From the NCBI GenBank assembly GCA_003260075.1, contig QLIY01000198.1, positions 1,815-65,814 of the forward strand: a stretch of 64,000 nt of DNA. Reading direction: 5' to 3'. Position 1 is the first letter of the stretch; every line of letters starts with the position of its first letter. The stretch is from Phallusia mammillata. Its lineage: Eukaryota; Chordata; Ascidiacea; Phlebobranchia; Ascidiidae. Positions 10,368 to 21,967 of this stretch are shown piece by piece. Made by a program: the position numbers and the translations under genes. The notes below the pieces were generated by a model that ran no database searches, was not told the DNA's origin, and saw nothing but the letters and a program-made list of their open reading frames with translations.

Positions 10368-12153
10368 CTGCAACAAAACAGGTAATTACTTGACTGTCAA
10401 CAGTGTTAAATGCCTTATGGTAACAATCTACAAAGAGTTAAAAGTTTTTTGTTTCCAAGTGTAACACATTTACATTTTGCCAAGTGAACCAAGTTGTGTG
10501 GCAAAATTTAAAAACATGCTAAGCACAGTGTTTGTTTCTAGATACTGATTTGATTTGACACAACATGTCACCATCAGAAAGGTGATAATTTTACATCATA
10601 CATAGCAACATCAAGGTAAATAAACCATGCTATACATTTATGGGCTGTTTATGGACTATAAGCCATGTGTCTGAATTATTTTCAAAATTACAACTGAGAA
10701 AGGTATTTCAGGTTATATAAGTTACGAACAATTATGAACATTAAAAGCTACATACCTGTATGCATTCTGTTTCAGTTACCAGTATATACAGTGACAAAGA
10801 ATAAATATGTAAAGAGTGTTACACAGTAGCACATGCGTGGTTGTTAAAATTGTGTTTTTCTTATTAAACAAATAAATGTGACTTCACAACACTTTTACAA
10901 CTCTCTAAATCTTAAGGAGAACACTAAACCATTTTAGGTTTTATTAATATTAGTTTAAATATAGTAGATTTTCCTAATTTGGTGTATTGTTAGAAGGACA
11001 TAATTAGTTGCTAGCCAAGTAATAGAACTTTACCACTTGTTAAGTGTACAAAGTAAGCCATGCCTTTCAACCAACTTTGGTGAGCTTAAATACTCATGAT
11101 TATGTCTGACATGATTTCAAAGAGCTTAGACCTCAGCAGAGCGGATATGAATTTCCTGAATGTACTGCTTTCACATAAGGCTACATTGATTTCTTTTCAG
11201 CTTTTGGTAAAATAGACCTGTAGTCAAACTCATAAAGTTTTAAATTTTCCACTTTCACAATACTGCTTAACCCTTTAAATCTTTTCATTGTGTGATGATG
11301 CCACGTTTTGTGTTGGCGCGTTCAAATCTTGTACACTTTTTCAACTGGTTGAGGGGATTTGTTTTTGGACAAACCGCCGTGTGTTGTTTCCCTTATATGG
11401 CGCAGGCGGTCTTGAGAGCCGCCGAAAGAAATACCTTTGTACCGCAAGCGCACGGTTTGAAGACGTTCAGAGACAAGTTGTGTGTTGTGCGAACGACAGA
11501 CAACCGGCGAGATTCTGTCAGCAAGTTTCGATTTGACAGGTTGGGAACGAGGCTTTGTACATCGCAGAAGTTTTGGGTTAGTGGCATTTGAAAAATACCA
11601 AACAACTAGAGATTTGTGACAAGATACAGCAGAGCATGGCATGCACAAGAGGAATCACAGACCGTGACGGGTTATCAGCCATTGCCACTTGAGTCGCAGA
11701 AATAGTTCCACTAGCCTTAGGGAAAGTGTGCGCCAAGACGTTCTGGCCGCCCAAAAACGTTCTTTCCTAACAAGGACAACGAATATGTTTCCCATGTTTT
11801 GTCTAGAGTTTGGAAAGTAGCGTTCTTTTAAGGGTCTGATACCAGCCAGGGTTCGTGCTGCCCCTGAGTAGTAGCATTAAACCAATAGCGTCACGATAAA
11901 AAAGAACCGTCGTGATTTGTGCGGTGTGACATCACGGAAATTGCTTTGAGTTAATGACAGCGATTGGCAAAGAACGTTTTTGCTTTGATTCAACGGAACT
12001 ACATTTGATTGTGCTGCATTTTGGGGTGAGCGGTGTAGATGCTATATCAGCTCAGTCGTTACAGTGAAACGCTTTTGATGTTTGACTGGATTATTTTGTC
12101 AGGGCGACAGATACACTGTTATTTGTAACATATTAAGTTTAGGTTCTGAAATT
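10368..12153. other. Intergenic or intronic region, no supported exon
   Basis: AT-rich up to about 11280. From 11290 to about 12100 the sequence is more balanced, with overlapping open frames on both strands and none with a recognisable motif. This second part could be a promoter region for the PINCH gene. Confidence 0.35.
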
Positions 12154-12362
12154 ATGTGTGCGGCATTAGTTAACGGCGCAAGCAACGGCGATGGCGTTGT
12201 TTTGCCAATATGCAAGGCCAAGGAGTCTGGTGCCGCTGTTACATCTGAAACATATGAATACGAACAAGCCCAAGCCAAACAGAGAAAACAGTCTGAATCG
12301 GAAGAAAAACAAGACGCAGGAGGATTACGTCACGTCGACTCGTTTAAGCCCCTGATTCCAAG
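12154..12362 (+). CDS. Possible alternative first exon of PINCH
   Basis: ATG at 12154 (preceded by ttctgaaatt), then 69 codons rich in Glu, Lys, Gln and Ala, ending VDSFKPLIP plus two bases before gtacgc. The phase matches the 15028 exon. There is no homology I recognise, and vertebrate LIMS genes do have variable N-termini. It could instead be an exon of another gene. Confidence 0.4.
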
Positions 12363-15300
12363 GTACGCATTGAAATAGTCGCTTTGCCAAACTTGAGATT
12401 GGATTATTTAAATGGCTGCAAACCCTCCGTGATTTACAACCGTTTAGTGAAGTATTTGTAAATGAAAACAAAACAACACGATTTCGTTTTAGCCTACTGC
12501 TGATTGAAATGTGACGAGCCCTAATGAATAATTAAAGCGTGCAACGAATAACTTTATATAGGCAGCGTAAGTGGTATTCGTTACAGTCTCGGCGATATGA
12601 CATGACATAACCTTTTACGTTTCTCAAGCTGCCCTGACAAGAGAAAATCAGTTTCAACAATTCATTGAGTTTGTTATGTCATCTATTACTTGTTGGCGTC
12701 TCTATAGTGACAATCGACAAAAAGGCTAACGATGTTTCACTTAACTTGGACAATTTGTAATGGAAAAGACAATTATGGTAGAAAAAATTTGCTTTGGCAA
12801 TTAACTTACTTCGATAATAATCAAGTTAAAACTGTGACATAAATTACAGCTTTTTCTTCGAAATTTCAATTATCTTCAACTATTTCGGTCATTCTATTTG
12901 AACTGATGCTTATTCTTTCAGTTAACAACGTGCGAATCGCTTGTCATAAACTTACTGAATTCCACTGTCATTGCTGTGATTTGTTGAGTATACTAGTTTT
13001 AACGATAGCCTTATCTGTCATCTCGTTTAGACATAAACACACTTTTCTACGCAAGAAAGATACATTAATGAGCATAGTTGTTTTCTCTTTTCGTCACAGT
13101 TTCGACTCTTTCAATATTTGATTTCGTTTGGCACAGAACGCTTCGTCACGAACAAACATTAGAAAGCAACTGACTCTTCTTCTCTATGCGCCAATGTGTT
13201 GCTACGAATCAAATCGACTCAGAAGTGGTAGAGCACGGTACGCCTCTCACTGGGATTGTGGAATGCTATTGTTTGTCCCGCGTTCGCGTTTGCGCCTTGT
13301 TTGTTGCGCTGTAAAACAGCAAGAACAAATGCGGTTTAGATTGACAACAAGTATTGTCTCGTTAACTGGTTTTCCGTCATATCTAGAGTAGTTTCTGTGC
13401 ATAGTTTAATCTTTCTGTGGCGATTTTGGGTAGTGGAGGGCGGTTAGCATCATACGCTTGAGTTGACGGCTGCTTTGGTTCAGATTTTTTTACTTTTACC
13501 GCGAAGAACGCAGAAGTCTGAAAAGGTGCGCTCTACCGTAACCAACTATTTTTCTGTTTACCAAGTCAGAGCGCCTCCCTTCGAAATTCTATCGATGACA
13601 AATAGTTTGAAAGTTTCTCTCATGCACTGGTCGTAGTTTTTCAGTAGTTATCGATGCAAATAGCCTGAATGGTAGTAATACGTGTATAAAAGCAAATGGC
13701 TAGAAAAATGATCTAAACGAATTTCAAACAACGTAGCCTGTTTTGCCAGCTTTGTCAATGCGTTTAAAATAGTTATGGACATCTGCAATCGTGAAAGTTA
13801 CTGAAGCTAAAACTCTTGTTCTCGGAATCTTTGTCAACCTAAACAAATCTACCATTGTTACTGCAGTTTTATTGCGTTGGTAAACTGATCGCAAGATAGC
13901 AATCTCTGCTTTGCGGAATAAAAAGCTTCGGGCGGTAATGCGCATATTTAAGACCTAACCTTTGCGGTGCATGACAGTTGAAAGGACAAGTATTTAGGGA
14001 CGTGTTGTTTATCGCTTGGTATCGTTTCCTGTCGGAAGTGCTGATTTTGCTTAGTAATGTCTGCCAACGCCCACTTGCGCAGTTTTGAGTTGGAAGATTC
14101 CAATCTCTTCAGAAGGAGAAAAGAACATGGTAAAGATACAATTACCAATGGCAACAGGTAAAGATTTGTTGCTTTTGTGCCAATTGATATTTCAGTTGTG
14201 TTTTTCCTGTGTGAGTTTTTGTCCAGACTGTCACCCCCCCCCCCAGGTAAAGATTTGTTGCTTTTGTGCCAATTGATATTTCAGTTGTGTTATTCCTGTG
14301 TGGGTTTTTGTCCAGACTGTCACCACCAATATTGTGAATGTTTTGATCGAACATTTATTTGGTGTTTTGGAAATGCGACGTGCAAGTTGAATTTGAAACC
14401 TTTTTAAGTGTTGGTGAAAATATTGTGTGGTACTTTCTTGATCTTTCAAATAGTATGAAAATTTCTTAATCTTTCAATTGAGGGCAATATTTTTTCATGA
14501 AACATATTGCTTGCATGCAGTTGTCCAAAATGTGTTTTTTTTTTAATTTTCTGAGTATACTGTGATGTATGAAATGACTCTGTGCGTTTAAAATTTTGCT
14601 TGGTGTTATTTTAAACAAAGAGAAATAATCACATGCAAATATTTGATGTTCACCTACTTCCCATCATTCATATTCATAACTGGCTCAGTACAATATAATC
14701 AAATATGATGGTTATACTCTACAGCAGGGTTTACCAACCTTTTCCCATTAAAATCCCTTGAGTTATGAAACAATCAACCCTAAACCCCACTAAGCTGACC
14801 CCAAATAAAGTGTTAATAAATTGGAAAATAAAACAATAGCCACATTTAAAAATTTCTCATGAACCCTTAAATGTTAATGCTTTCAGTTTGTTATAACCCC
14901 CCCCCCCAATAAATTGGAAAATAAAATAATAGCCACATTTAAAAATTAGCAACCCCAAAAATTTCTCATGAACCCCCAAATGTTAATGCTTTCAGTTTGT
15001 TATAATCATGCATTGTTTTGTTTTTAGTGTGAGCATGACAAGCCAGCTTGCACAAGCTGTATGTGTCCGATGTCGTGGTGGCTTTACACCAGTCGAGCAG
15101 ATGGTCAATTCAAACGGGGAAATATATCATGAGAATTGCTTTGTCTGTGCACAGTGTTTCCAGAAATTTCCAGAAGGTCTCTTTTATGAGGTAGGTTCAA
15201 TGCTTGATTAAATAACATTGCAGTTTTGTTACCTGCTATGTGCATTATCGTTTTTACAGTTTGAAGGAGTGAAATACTGTGAACATGATTTCCACATGCT

Positions 15301-17013
15301 TTTTGCTCCGTGCTGTGGAAAATGTGGTAAGTTTATTTGCCATGATTTTACTAAATATTTACAGCAATATTGCAACAACATAACAATATTACAGCCAGTA
15401 GACTTACAATCCCTCAGATGCTAACATTTTTGTTTGCTTTTGTAGAGGAATTTATTGTTGGGCGTGTGATCAAGGCAATGAACAACAGCTGGCACCCTGA
15501 GTGTTTCACTTGTCAAATCTGCAGTGCCGCATTGGCTGATGTGGGTTTTGTCAAGAATGCGGGACGAAGCTTATGTAGACCTTGCCACAACAGAGAAAAG
15601 GCACTTGGATTGGGCAAATATGTATGCAACAAATGCCAGTAAGTACAAATGATGTAAAGCAGGGGTGGACAAAGTGCGGCCCCTTTCCATTTTTTGTGCG
15701 ACTCTCCATCTTCTTCCAGCTATTTTTTCCCAAATAAGGCTATTTGTTCATCATGTTGAAACTTTTGCTTTTTCAGTGTCTTGATTAAATTGCGATGTAA
15801 CCCATAAGCTACACCGCTACACTGATGTGTATCTGCTGTGATATTTCATATCCGCTTGTACTCGTAATTTTCTAGTAAAACCTGAAAATATGAGTTAGTG
15901 TTTATTTGATGTGCGTCCCTCCTGTAAGAATTACATTTTCCTAACTGGCCCCTGTGTTAAAAATATTGCCCACCCCTGCTTTAAAGGGAAAATTGATTTT
16001 GTATCATTAAAAAAAAACATTTGACAAGCATAAGAGAAAACAAGAACTATTTTGAAAATTTTAAATGTGCTAACAATAGAAATGAGTCTTTGCCTATTTT
16101 CTGATATTGTCCACGACTTTTGCAATGTGATTTTTGCAATGTTTTTTTTAAAGCACTATTATTGAGGAGGAGCCATTGCGCTTTAAAGGTGACCCCTACC
16201 ATCCATTCCATTTCAATTGTGACAACTGTGGGTAAGTGTAACTTTGCATCCTAAGTGTAACAAGTGACAGCTGTTGTTGATTCATTTTGTTTTTAATGTA
16301 TGATGTTTATATTGCAGAAAAGAACTGACTTCTGATGCAAGAGAGTTAAGGGGTGAATTGTTTTGTCTTCCATGCCATGACAAGCAAGGAATTCCAATCT
16401 GTGGTGCCTGCAGACGTCCTATTGAGGAGAGGGTTGTCAGTGCTATGGGAAAACACTGGTAAATAAACAGTGTTGTTGAAATTATTTACTGGTGTCACAT
16501 AAATATCATTGTTGCTATGTTAAGGCATGTTGAACACTTTGTCTGCGCCCAATGTGAAAAACCCTTCCTTGGACAAAAGCACTACGAGAGAAATGGACAT
16601 GCATACTGTGAAATGCATTACAATCAACTGTTTGGTGATGTTTGCTATCATTGCAATGAAGTTATTGATGGGGATGGTAAGAGACTTTATTTGATGGCTG
16701 CACAAGCTTTAATTGAAAGACAGATAACTAATAAGTAATAAGCAAACTTTGACATTACAGTTGTGTCAGCTTTGAACAAGTCTTGGTGTGTTCGACATTT
16801 CCAGTGTACTTGCTGCAATACAAAACTAACTTTAAAGTAAGTTTGGTGGATACATGGGTAAAAGTGCTTTTCGCTATCACATTATTCATCTGTTTTAGGA
16901 ACAAATTTGTGGAATATGACATGAAACCTGTCTGCAGGAAGTGCTATGAGAAGTTTCCTCTGGAGCTTAAAAAGAGGTTAAAGAAAGCAGCAGAATCAGA
17001 GCGACGGCAATGA
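12154..17013 (+). CDS. LIMS1: PINCH (LIMS) five-LIM-domain adaptor
   Basis: Cytosolic adaptor of integrin adhesions; PINCH binds ILK through LIM1 in the ILK-PINCH-parvin complex. Core exons: 15028-15190, 15260-15326, 15446-15638, 16154-16231, 16318-16458, 16525-16676, 16761-16836 and 16899-17013. From the ATG at 15035 they give 325 residues, the size of human LIMS1. Five LIM domains are complete, with Cys/His zinc ligands throughout, for example [60 protein letters not shown] and [21 protein letters not shown] possible upstream first exon at 12154-12362 encodes 69 residues of low-complexity, charged sequence. It ends in phase 2, exactly what the exon at 15028 needs, so a longer N-terminal isoform is plausible. 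All core introns are GT..AG. Introns hold two spacer joins and a MITE, but no coding exon is broken. Confidence 0.93.
12363..15027. other. Intron or intergenic DNA with two allelic joins
   Basis: No supported exon. Joins: C run 14234-14244 between copies 14152-14233 and 14245-14326; C run 14897-14907 between copies about 14813-14896 and 14908-15006. Around 14725 a repeat end (cagggtttaccaacc) resembles a hAT MITE terminus. Confidence 0.5.
15659..15981. mobile_element. hAT-like MITE in a PINCH intron
   Basis: Ends are taaagcaggggtgg and ccacccctgcttta, a 14-base inverted repeat, with inward cggcccc / ggcccctg motifs. It sits between the exons ending 15638 and starting 16154, so it does not alter the protein. 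Confidence 0.65.
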
Positions 17014-17450
17014 GAAACACAAATTCAATCATATTCAATGTTATCGCTACCATGTTTGCATCCATTTACACAGAATATTGTGGTATTTAGTGTGTAAGGC
17101 CAATACGTACAGGTGGTGTCTGTTGAGGGATTTCTTGCTTAGAGACCAGAATGATCATTTTTCAGTTTTTAAAAAATGTCCTAATCTTATTACTACTAAC
17201 CCGAATAACCATGTTGTACGTGCGATTTTGATTTTCGTGATTTAAGTTACATCTGTAATAGTATTGCCAAAATTCACTTCACCTTGGTTTTGGGCCGCGG
17301 ATCTGCAGTAACATTAGGCTACCTTTCATGAAAACAGAAATGTGCTTTGGCCTTGTTTTATGTAAGAAGCATGTTCCTTGTGCACATCTACAATACAGTT
17401 GCTGGCATTACCAAAAAAATTGCAGCCAATAATGTATTTGTGGCATCAGT

Positions 17451-17451
<1 letters not shown>

Positions 17452-17494
<43 letters not shown>

Positions 17495-17635
17495 ATTTGG
17501 CAAATCTCTGGGTGATTTCCATCAACAGCCTATTGCAAATTTGTCAAGATAGTGGCCAAAAGCTATATCTTCATATTTACAATTTGAAAGAGGACTTGCC
17601 TTGTGCAGGGCTGTTTTTCCATCTGCCCCCCCCCC
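17452..17635. repeat. Misplaced allelic fragment of ANKRD39 between two C spacers
   Basis: A C41 run (17452-17492) and a C10 run (17626-17635) enclose 17493-17625. This is a near copy of 17822-17955, the junction of ANKRD39 exons 2 and 3 with the small intron. It is an assembly fragment, not a second gene. The open frame through it reads poly-proline only because of the C's. Confidence 0.85.
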
Positions 17636-17710
17636 TAATCGCCAAGTGTTTCCTTTCCATCATGTACTGCATGTTACAATAAACTATTATCTGCACAAAT
17701 ATTAATCCTG

Positions 17711-18390
17711 TTACTTAAGGATTTTGTAAATAACACTGTAATTTAAAGAACTAGTAATGTAATCTTTTGGAATCTTGTACTGGTTGTCTGCCACGTCTTT
17801 GCAAGATGGTTGAAAGTTGACCAAAATTTGGCAAATCTCTGGGTGATTTCCATCAACAGCCTATTGCAAATATGTCAAGATAGTGGCCAAAAGCTATATC
17901 TTCATATTTACCATTTGAAAGAGGACTTGCCTTGTGCAGGGCTGTTTTTCCATCTTCATCTTGTAAACAAACATCAGCTTTATGCCTTAACAGGAGTTTT
18001 ACGATCTCAAGGCATCCTTTAGAAGCAGCTCTATGCAATGGGGTAGCCTGACCAGCCTTGGTTTGCGCATTTACCAATGCTCCATTTTGCAGCAATGCTT
18101 TTGTAATGTTTTCATATCCCCTCATTGCAGCATAATGCTGAAGAAAAAACTTATCATTCACTGGGCAAATCTTAGCGATTAATGTCAACACTTACCAATG
18201 CAGTATAGCCTGCTGAGTCCCTTACACTAGGTGAGCCTCCGTTTTGAAGGTATTTTACAATTGAAGGATAGTCTCCCGTTGAGGCAGCATTCCAAGGGCC
18301 CTTTTCAAAATCCATTTCATCAAGAGTTTGGTATACTCCCCCAACACCACTAGGGCAACCACAACTGTCATGACTGTGACCTTGATCCAT
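17711..18390 (-). CDS. ANKRD39: ANKRD39 ankyrin-repeat protein
   Basis: Three exons on the minus strand: 18390-18196, 18137-17931 and 17860-17711. Together they give 183 residues, the length of human ANKRD39. The N-terminal signature GGVYQTLDEMDFEKGPW matches the family (VQQTLEEMDFERG in human). Ankyrin repeats follow: DSAGYTALHYAAMRGYE, ATPLHRAASKGCLEIVKLLL and DEDGKTALHKAVDGNHPEICQILV. Exons 2 and 3 are joined by a 70-base intron that begins GC (cacaag/gcaagt) and ends tgcaatag. Removing it restores the repeat, and the other allelic copy at 17493-17625 has the same GC donor. The gene is tail-to-tail with PINCH and close upstream-to-downstream with KXD1 on the same strand. Function of the family is poorly defined; it is a scaffold-type protein. 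Confidence 0.9.
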
Positions 18391-18483
18391 GTTTTTAGAT
18401 TTTTACATATTTATTTACATTATATATTCACTAGAAGTACATTGTGACATAAAAATAGTTAAGTTTATTGCACAGGAAATGAA

Positions 18484-18870
18484 AGTTGATAATACATCAG
18501 TAAACAACTGGACAACTTCTCATAAGCCTTGGTGGAGGCAACAGCATAACACTCATTTAAACACACAAATTTCTACAGTAACTCATGTCACTTTCTCATG
18601 AGTTTCCCCAACAACCAACCACGATTCTGAACTTCGAGACTGAAGCTTCAACTTTAAATTTCTGCAAGAGAATGATNAGTTGATAATACATCAGTAAACA
18701 ACTGGACAACTTCTCATAAGCCTTGGTGGAGGCAACAGCATAACACTCATTTAAACACACAAATTTCTACAGTAACTCATGTCACTTTCTCATGAGTTTC
18801 CCCAACAACCAACCACGATTCTGAACTTCGAGACTGAAGCTTCAACTTTAAATTTCTGCAAGAGAATGAT
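18484..18870. repeat. 193-base direct copy at a single N
   Basis: 18484-18676 and 18678-18870 are copies split by one N at 18677. The copy includes the last coding exon of KXD1, so a gene caller may report this exon twice. Confidence 0.85.
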
Positions 18871-19553
18871 ATTAGAAAATATATACATATTTCAAGTTGA
18901 ATGTAAAAACTGAGATCACATGCAAGTGTTTACCTAATGCGAGAAAATATTGAATTTAAATCCTTTTTCATATCTACTAAAACTAGTGTGTGGTGTTGAA
19001 TTCTCCCCAGTAAAATTTCTTGTTGTTTTTCAGCAATTCGATTGCAGTTAAGAAGCATTTGATTGCTCTTTTCAAGGTTTTGAAGCATTTGTTTTTGCTC
19101 CTGATAACAGGAATTTAAACAGTAGTTAAAAGTAAGCCTAAAATTTTAAGGATCAAGTCAATAAATTATGTGTTATACCTACAACTGAGATCTTATACAC
19201 CAATTTGGCACATCAAATTCAACAGAAAAATTTCCCAACAGTAAAAAAGAGTGAAATGATGCAGCAAACACACCCAGTGTTCTATCTATTGCTTTTTTAA
19301 TTAGTAGGCAAAATTATGCTAAAAAATAACTTAAATGCAAGAAAATAACACCACACTGGCAATTTAAGCAAATTCATATTGACAGTGTTGAAGTGACCTG
19401 CTTTACAAAAAAAAAACATCTTACATAATATAAATATTATATACGTTACGCAATGGTTACCTTTACCTTAATAATAGCTGTCACATCGTCTCTATTCGTT
19501 ACATTTCTAACATTGGAACAGAACTGGGCGTTATCCGTAGATACATAGGCCAT
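18777..19553 (-). CDS. KXD1: KXD1, BORC-type coiled-coil protein
   Basis: Minus-strand exons 19553-19467, 19100-18934 and 18855-18777, 110 residues. KXD1 belongs to the BORC complex, which controls lysosome positioning through Arl8. The core matches the family closely: NLEKSNQMLLNCN, HHTLVLVDMKKDLNSIFSRI (KxDL motif region). The predicted helix is continuous, as expected for a coiled coil. The protein is shorter than the human one (176 residues), lacking the disordered C-tail, and ends GETHEKVT. The last exon exists twice because of the N join (18585-18661 and 18777-18855). The start Met is the first in frame after the divergent promoter region. Confidence 0.85.
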
Positions 19554-19742
19554 TTTCTTTCCCAATTCTCGGCAGCTTGTTTCACACACACACAAAAAAA
19601 CAGTTCTTCATGAAGTAACAATTACGTTTTTATTTACCAACTAGAACAAGAAGCACTTTAACGCGCATGTCACATGGACCGTGACAGTGTCATTTTGAGC
19701 GTGACCGTGTCACTTGGGGCGTGACTTTGACCAGAATAAATT

Positions 19743-21708
19743 GGTAAGCACTTAATGTAAAGCGGCAGGTACTGGGATACCGTTGATACACAAAAATGAC
19801 AATCAAAATGAAACGCGCTTATGACGTCATAACCACACTCCCGCATTACTTGTTTTAGCTACTTACCTCTTGCAACAAGGTAAATGATGTGGTTTAAACC
19901 ATTTTGGCTACATGTTTAAATATTTTTAGTGATTTTTTTTTATAAAATAATAGTGTTTAGAATTAAAACAAAAACAAATCAAAAAAGATAATCGCTGTCG
20001 TATATGAACATGTAAATTTTAGCCTTTTTGAGTGTGACATTATACAAATTTTTTTTTAAACAATATACTTTCGCATGAATGCGTGGCAAATATAAAGAAT
20101 TGAATTATTAAAAGCCTAATGCTATCCGATGTGGAGTTAATTCAGTAAAATTGCACATAAAATTTTGTGCATGTTGGCTGCATAAAACATTAATATATAG
20201 CTTGATTGAGTCTATCTACTGGTCACTTTTAACTTGAATAGCAATGTTACATAAAAAACTGTTGCATTTTTTGTTTTATTTTGCAGAAAATTAATATGCA
20301 ATACATAGTTGTTACAAATATTATACATAAACTTATAAAACAGTATAAACACAACAGAATCAAACTTGTAAAAGATCAGTTAATGTCTTTCATGTTGCAA
20401 ATAAGAACATTTGTTCTCCAGCGATGCTGAAGATACCACCACATGCAATGTTAAACTATTTTGCAGTTTACTTTTGGCCCAACACAAAGGGATAATGCAG
20501 AAAGGGCTCAAGTTTCTTAATCAGCCAGTATGATGTTAATCTTAAAACAGTACTCAAAATGTGTAGATTATTTACTTTTGTTAAGCTTTCTCTTAATTCA
20601 ATTCACTTCAGTATGCCTGTCATAAAATGTTTGGTTGACTTGTACTGAGTTTTGATGTTTGGGTAAAATAATGGTGGAGCATATTTGTAGTTCTTGGGTC
20701 ACATGCAAACAGCAAGTATCCTGACAATGACAAAAAAGAAAGGAAACATTTCAAAGTAAAACTGATGCCAAGTACTGCAACGTTGGACTGGAACTGTACA
20801 CTTTTATCATCAATTTTTATGTTTGGAAGAGTATCTGAATGGCCAATTTTTTTCTTTTTTTAAACTGGATTTTTGTTTTGTTTAAATGTGACAAGTTTGC
20901 ATTTCAAAACCATATAATAAACCGATTTCAGATGTCATTTATCACTAACTTTTGGTGTTTGACCAAAAGTGCCTTTCCTTGTGAAGATTTCATAAGTTTT
21001 GGCAATGAGAGTTGGTTGGCATCCAGCAGGTATGAGACAATAGATTTATAACCAATAGAAAGTATCTGTTCTTCCAGTAAATCTCACTTTTTTGTATCTG
21101 AAACAAGAGTGAAAAATAGGCAGTGACATGAATTATTAGAAATTAAGATATGCCTGGCATGTATTAGTTTCATGAAAAGACTTACCACAAGTACGATGAA
21201 GGACACAATTAACCTACAGGTTGTTTAACAGCAGCGATCCTGTATGTACGGAAAAGTCTTAAAACAAACTTTTTTACTTGAAAATGATGCAATGATCACA
21301 AAAATATTACTTGTAACTTACCACTAGCAGGCTACAATTTAAAATCGTAGAGTCGACTACTGTACGGTGTAATCAGGCGTATTCCAGCATTTAACAAAAT
21401 GGACGGCGATGTTTCAAGCATAAAAGTCGAAAACCACAAGCATAAAGAATTTGCTGGCTTTATAAAAATAACTTACCAGCCGATGCAATACATTTACCTC
21501 TAGTTCGCTACAGCGAATAACCTCGATAGGGGTCACACACCAAAAGGATGGCGTCTTTTAACTCACATAATTGACAATTTCTGCTCAATAACTAATTTAA
21601 GAGTTTAAGTAGGCTCAAAACACCATTTTTAGGGTTTCGCGCCAAATTCGTTGATTTCTTCTTGACAACGGTAACCCAGTACCTGCCGCTTTACATTAAG
21701 TGCTTACC
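19743..21708. mobile_element. 1,966-base element with 43-base inverted ends and 9-base target duplication (MULE-like)
   Basis: The left end reads ggtaagcacttaatgtaaag and continues for 43 bases; the right end is its inverted copy with one mismatch (gggAtaccgttg versus gggTtaccgttg). The flanks carry the same 9 bases in direct order, gaataaatt, at 19734-19742 and 21709-21717. A 9-base duplication is typical of Mutator-like elements. No transposase is seen inside, so it is probably non-autonomous. It fills most of the gap between KXD1 and the first PRXL2B gene. Confidence 0.8.
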
Positions 21709-21967
21709 GAATAAATTAAGCAAATTGATTGTTCCTAAGCAAAATTCCGGCTTGGTGGCTGTTTGAGTGTCGCTATGTTTTCTTTTACCAAGCGAAATAA
21801 ACCCAACTCAACATTTAGGAAGATGTTGACTGCCGCCTCCAACGGTCAAGTATGGCAGTGTTCCGAGTCCGACGTTTATCAATTTGTCTTGCGACGCTGT
21901 ATGAGGTAGGGGATTCTCACTGTTTGTTTTTTGTCGCTGGGTTGTATTTATTTTTATCCTGTAAGAT

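Noticed and set aside
11288..11648. Overlapping open frames on both strands
   Set aside because: No motif, no conserved phase or splice sites; probably a promoter-type GC-balanced region.
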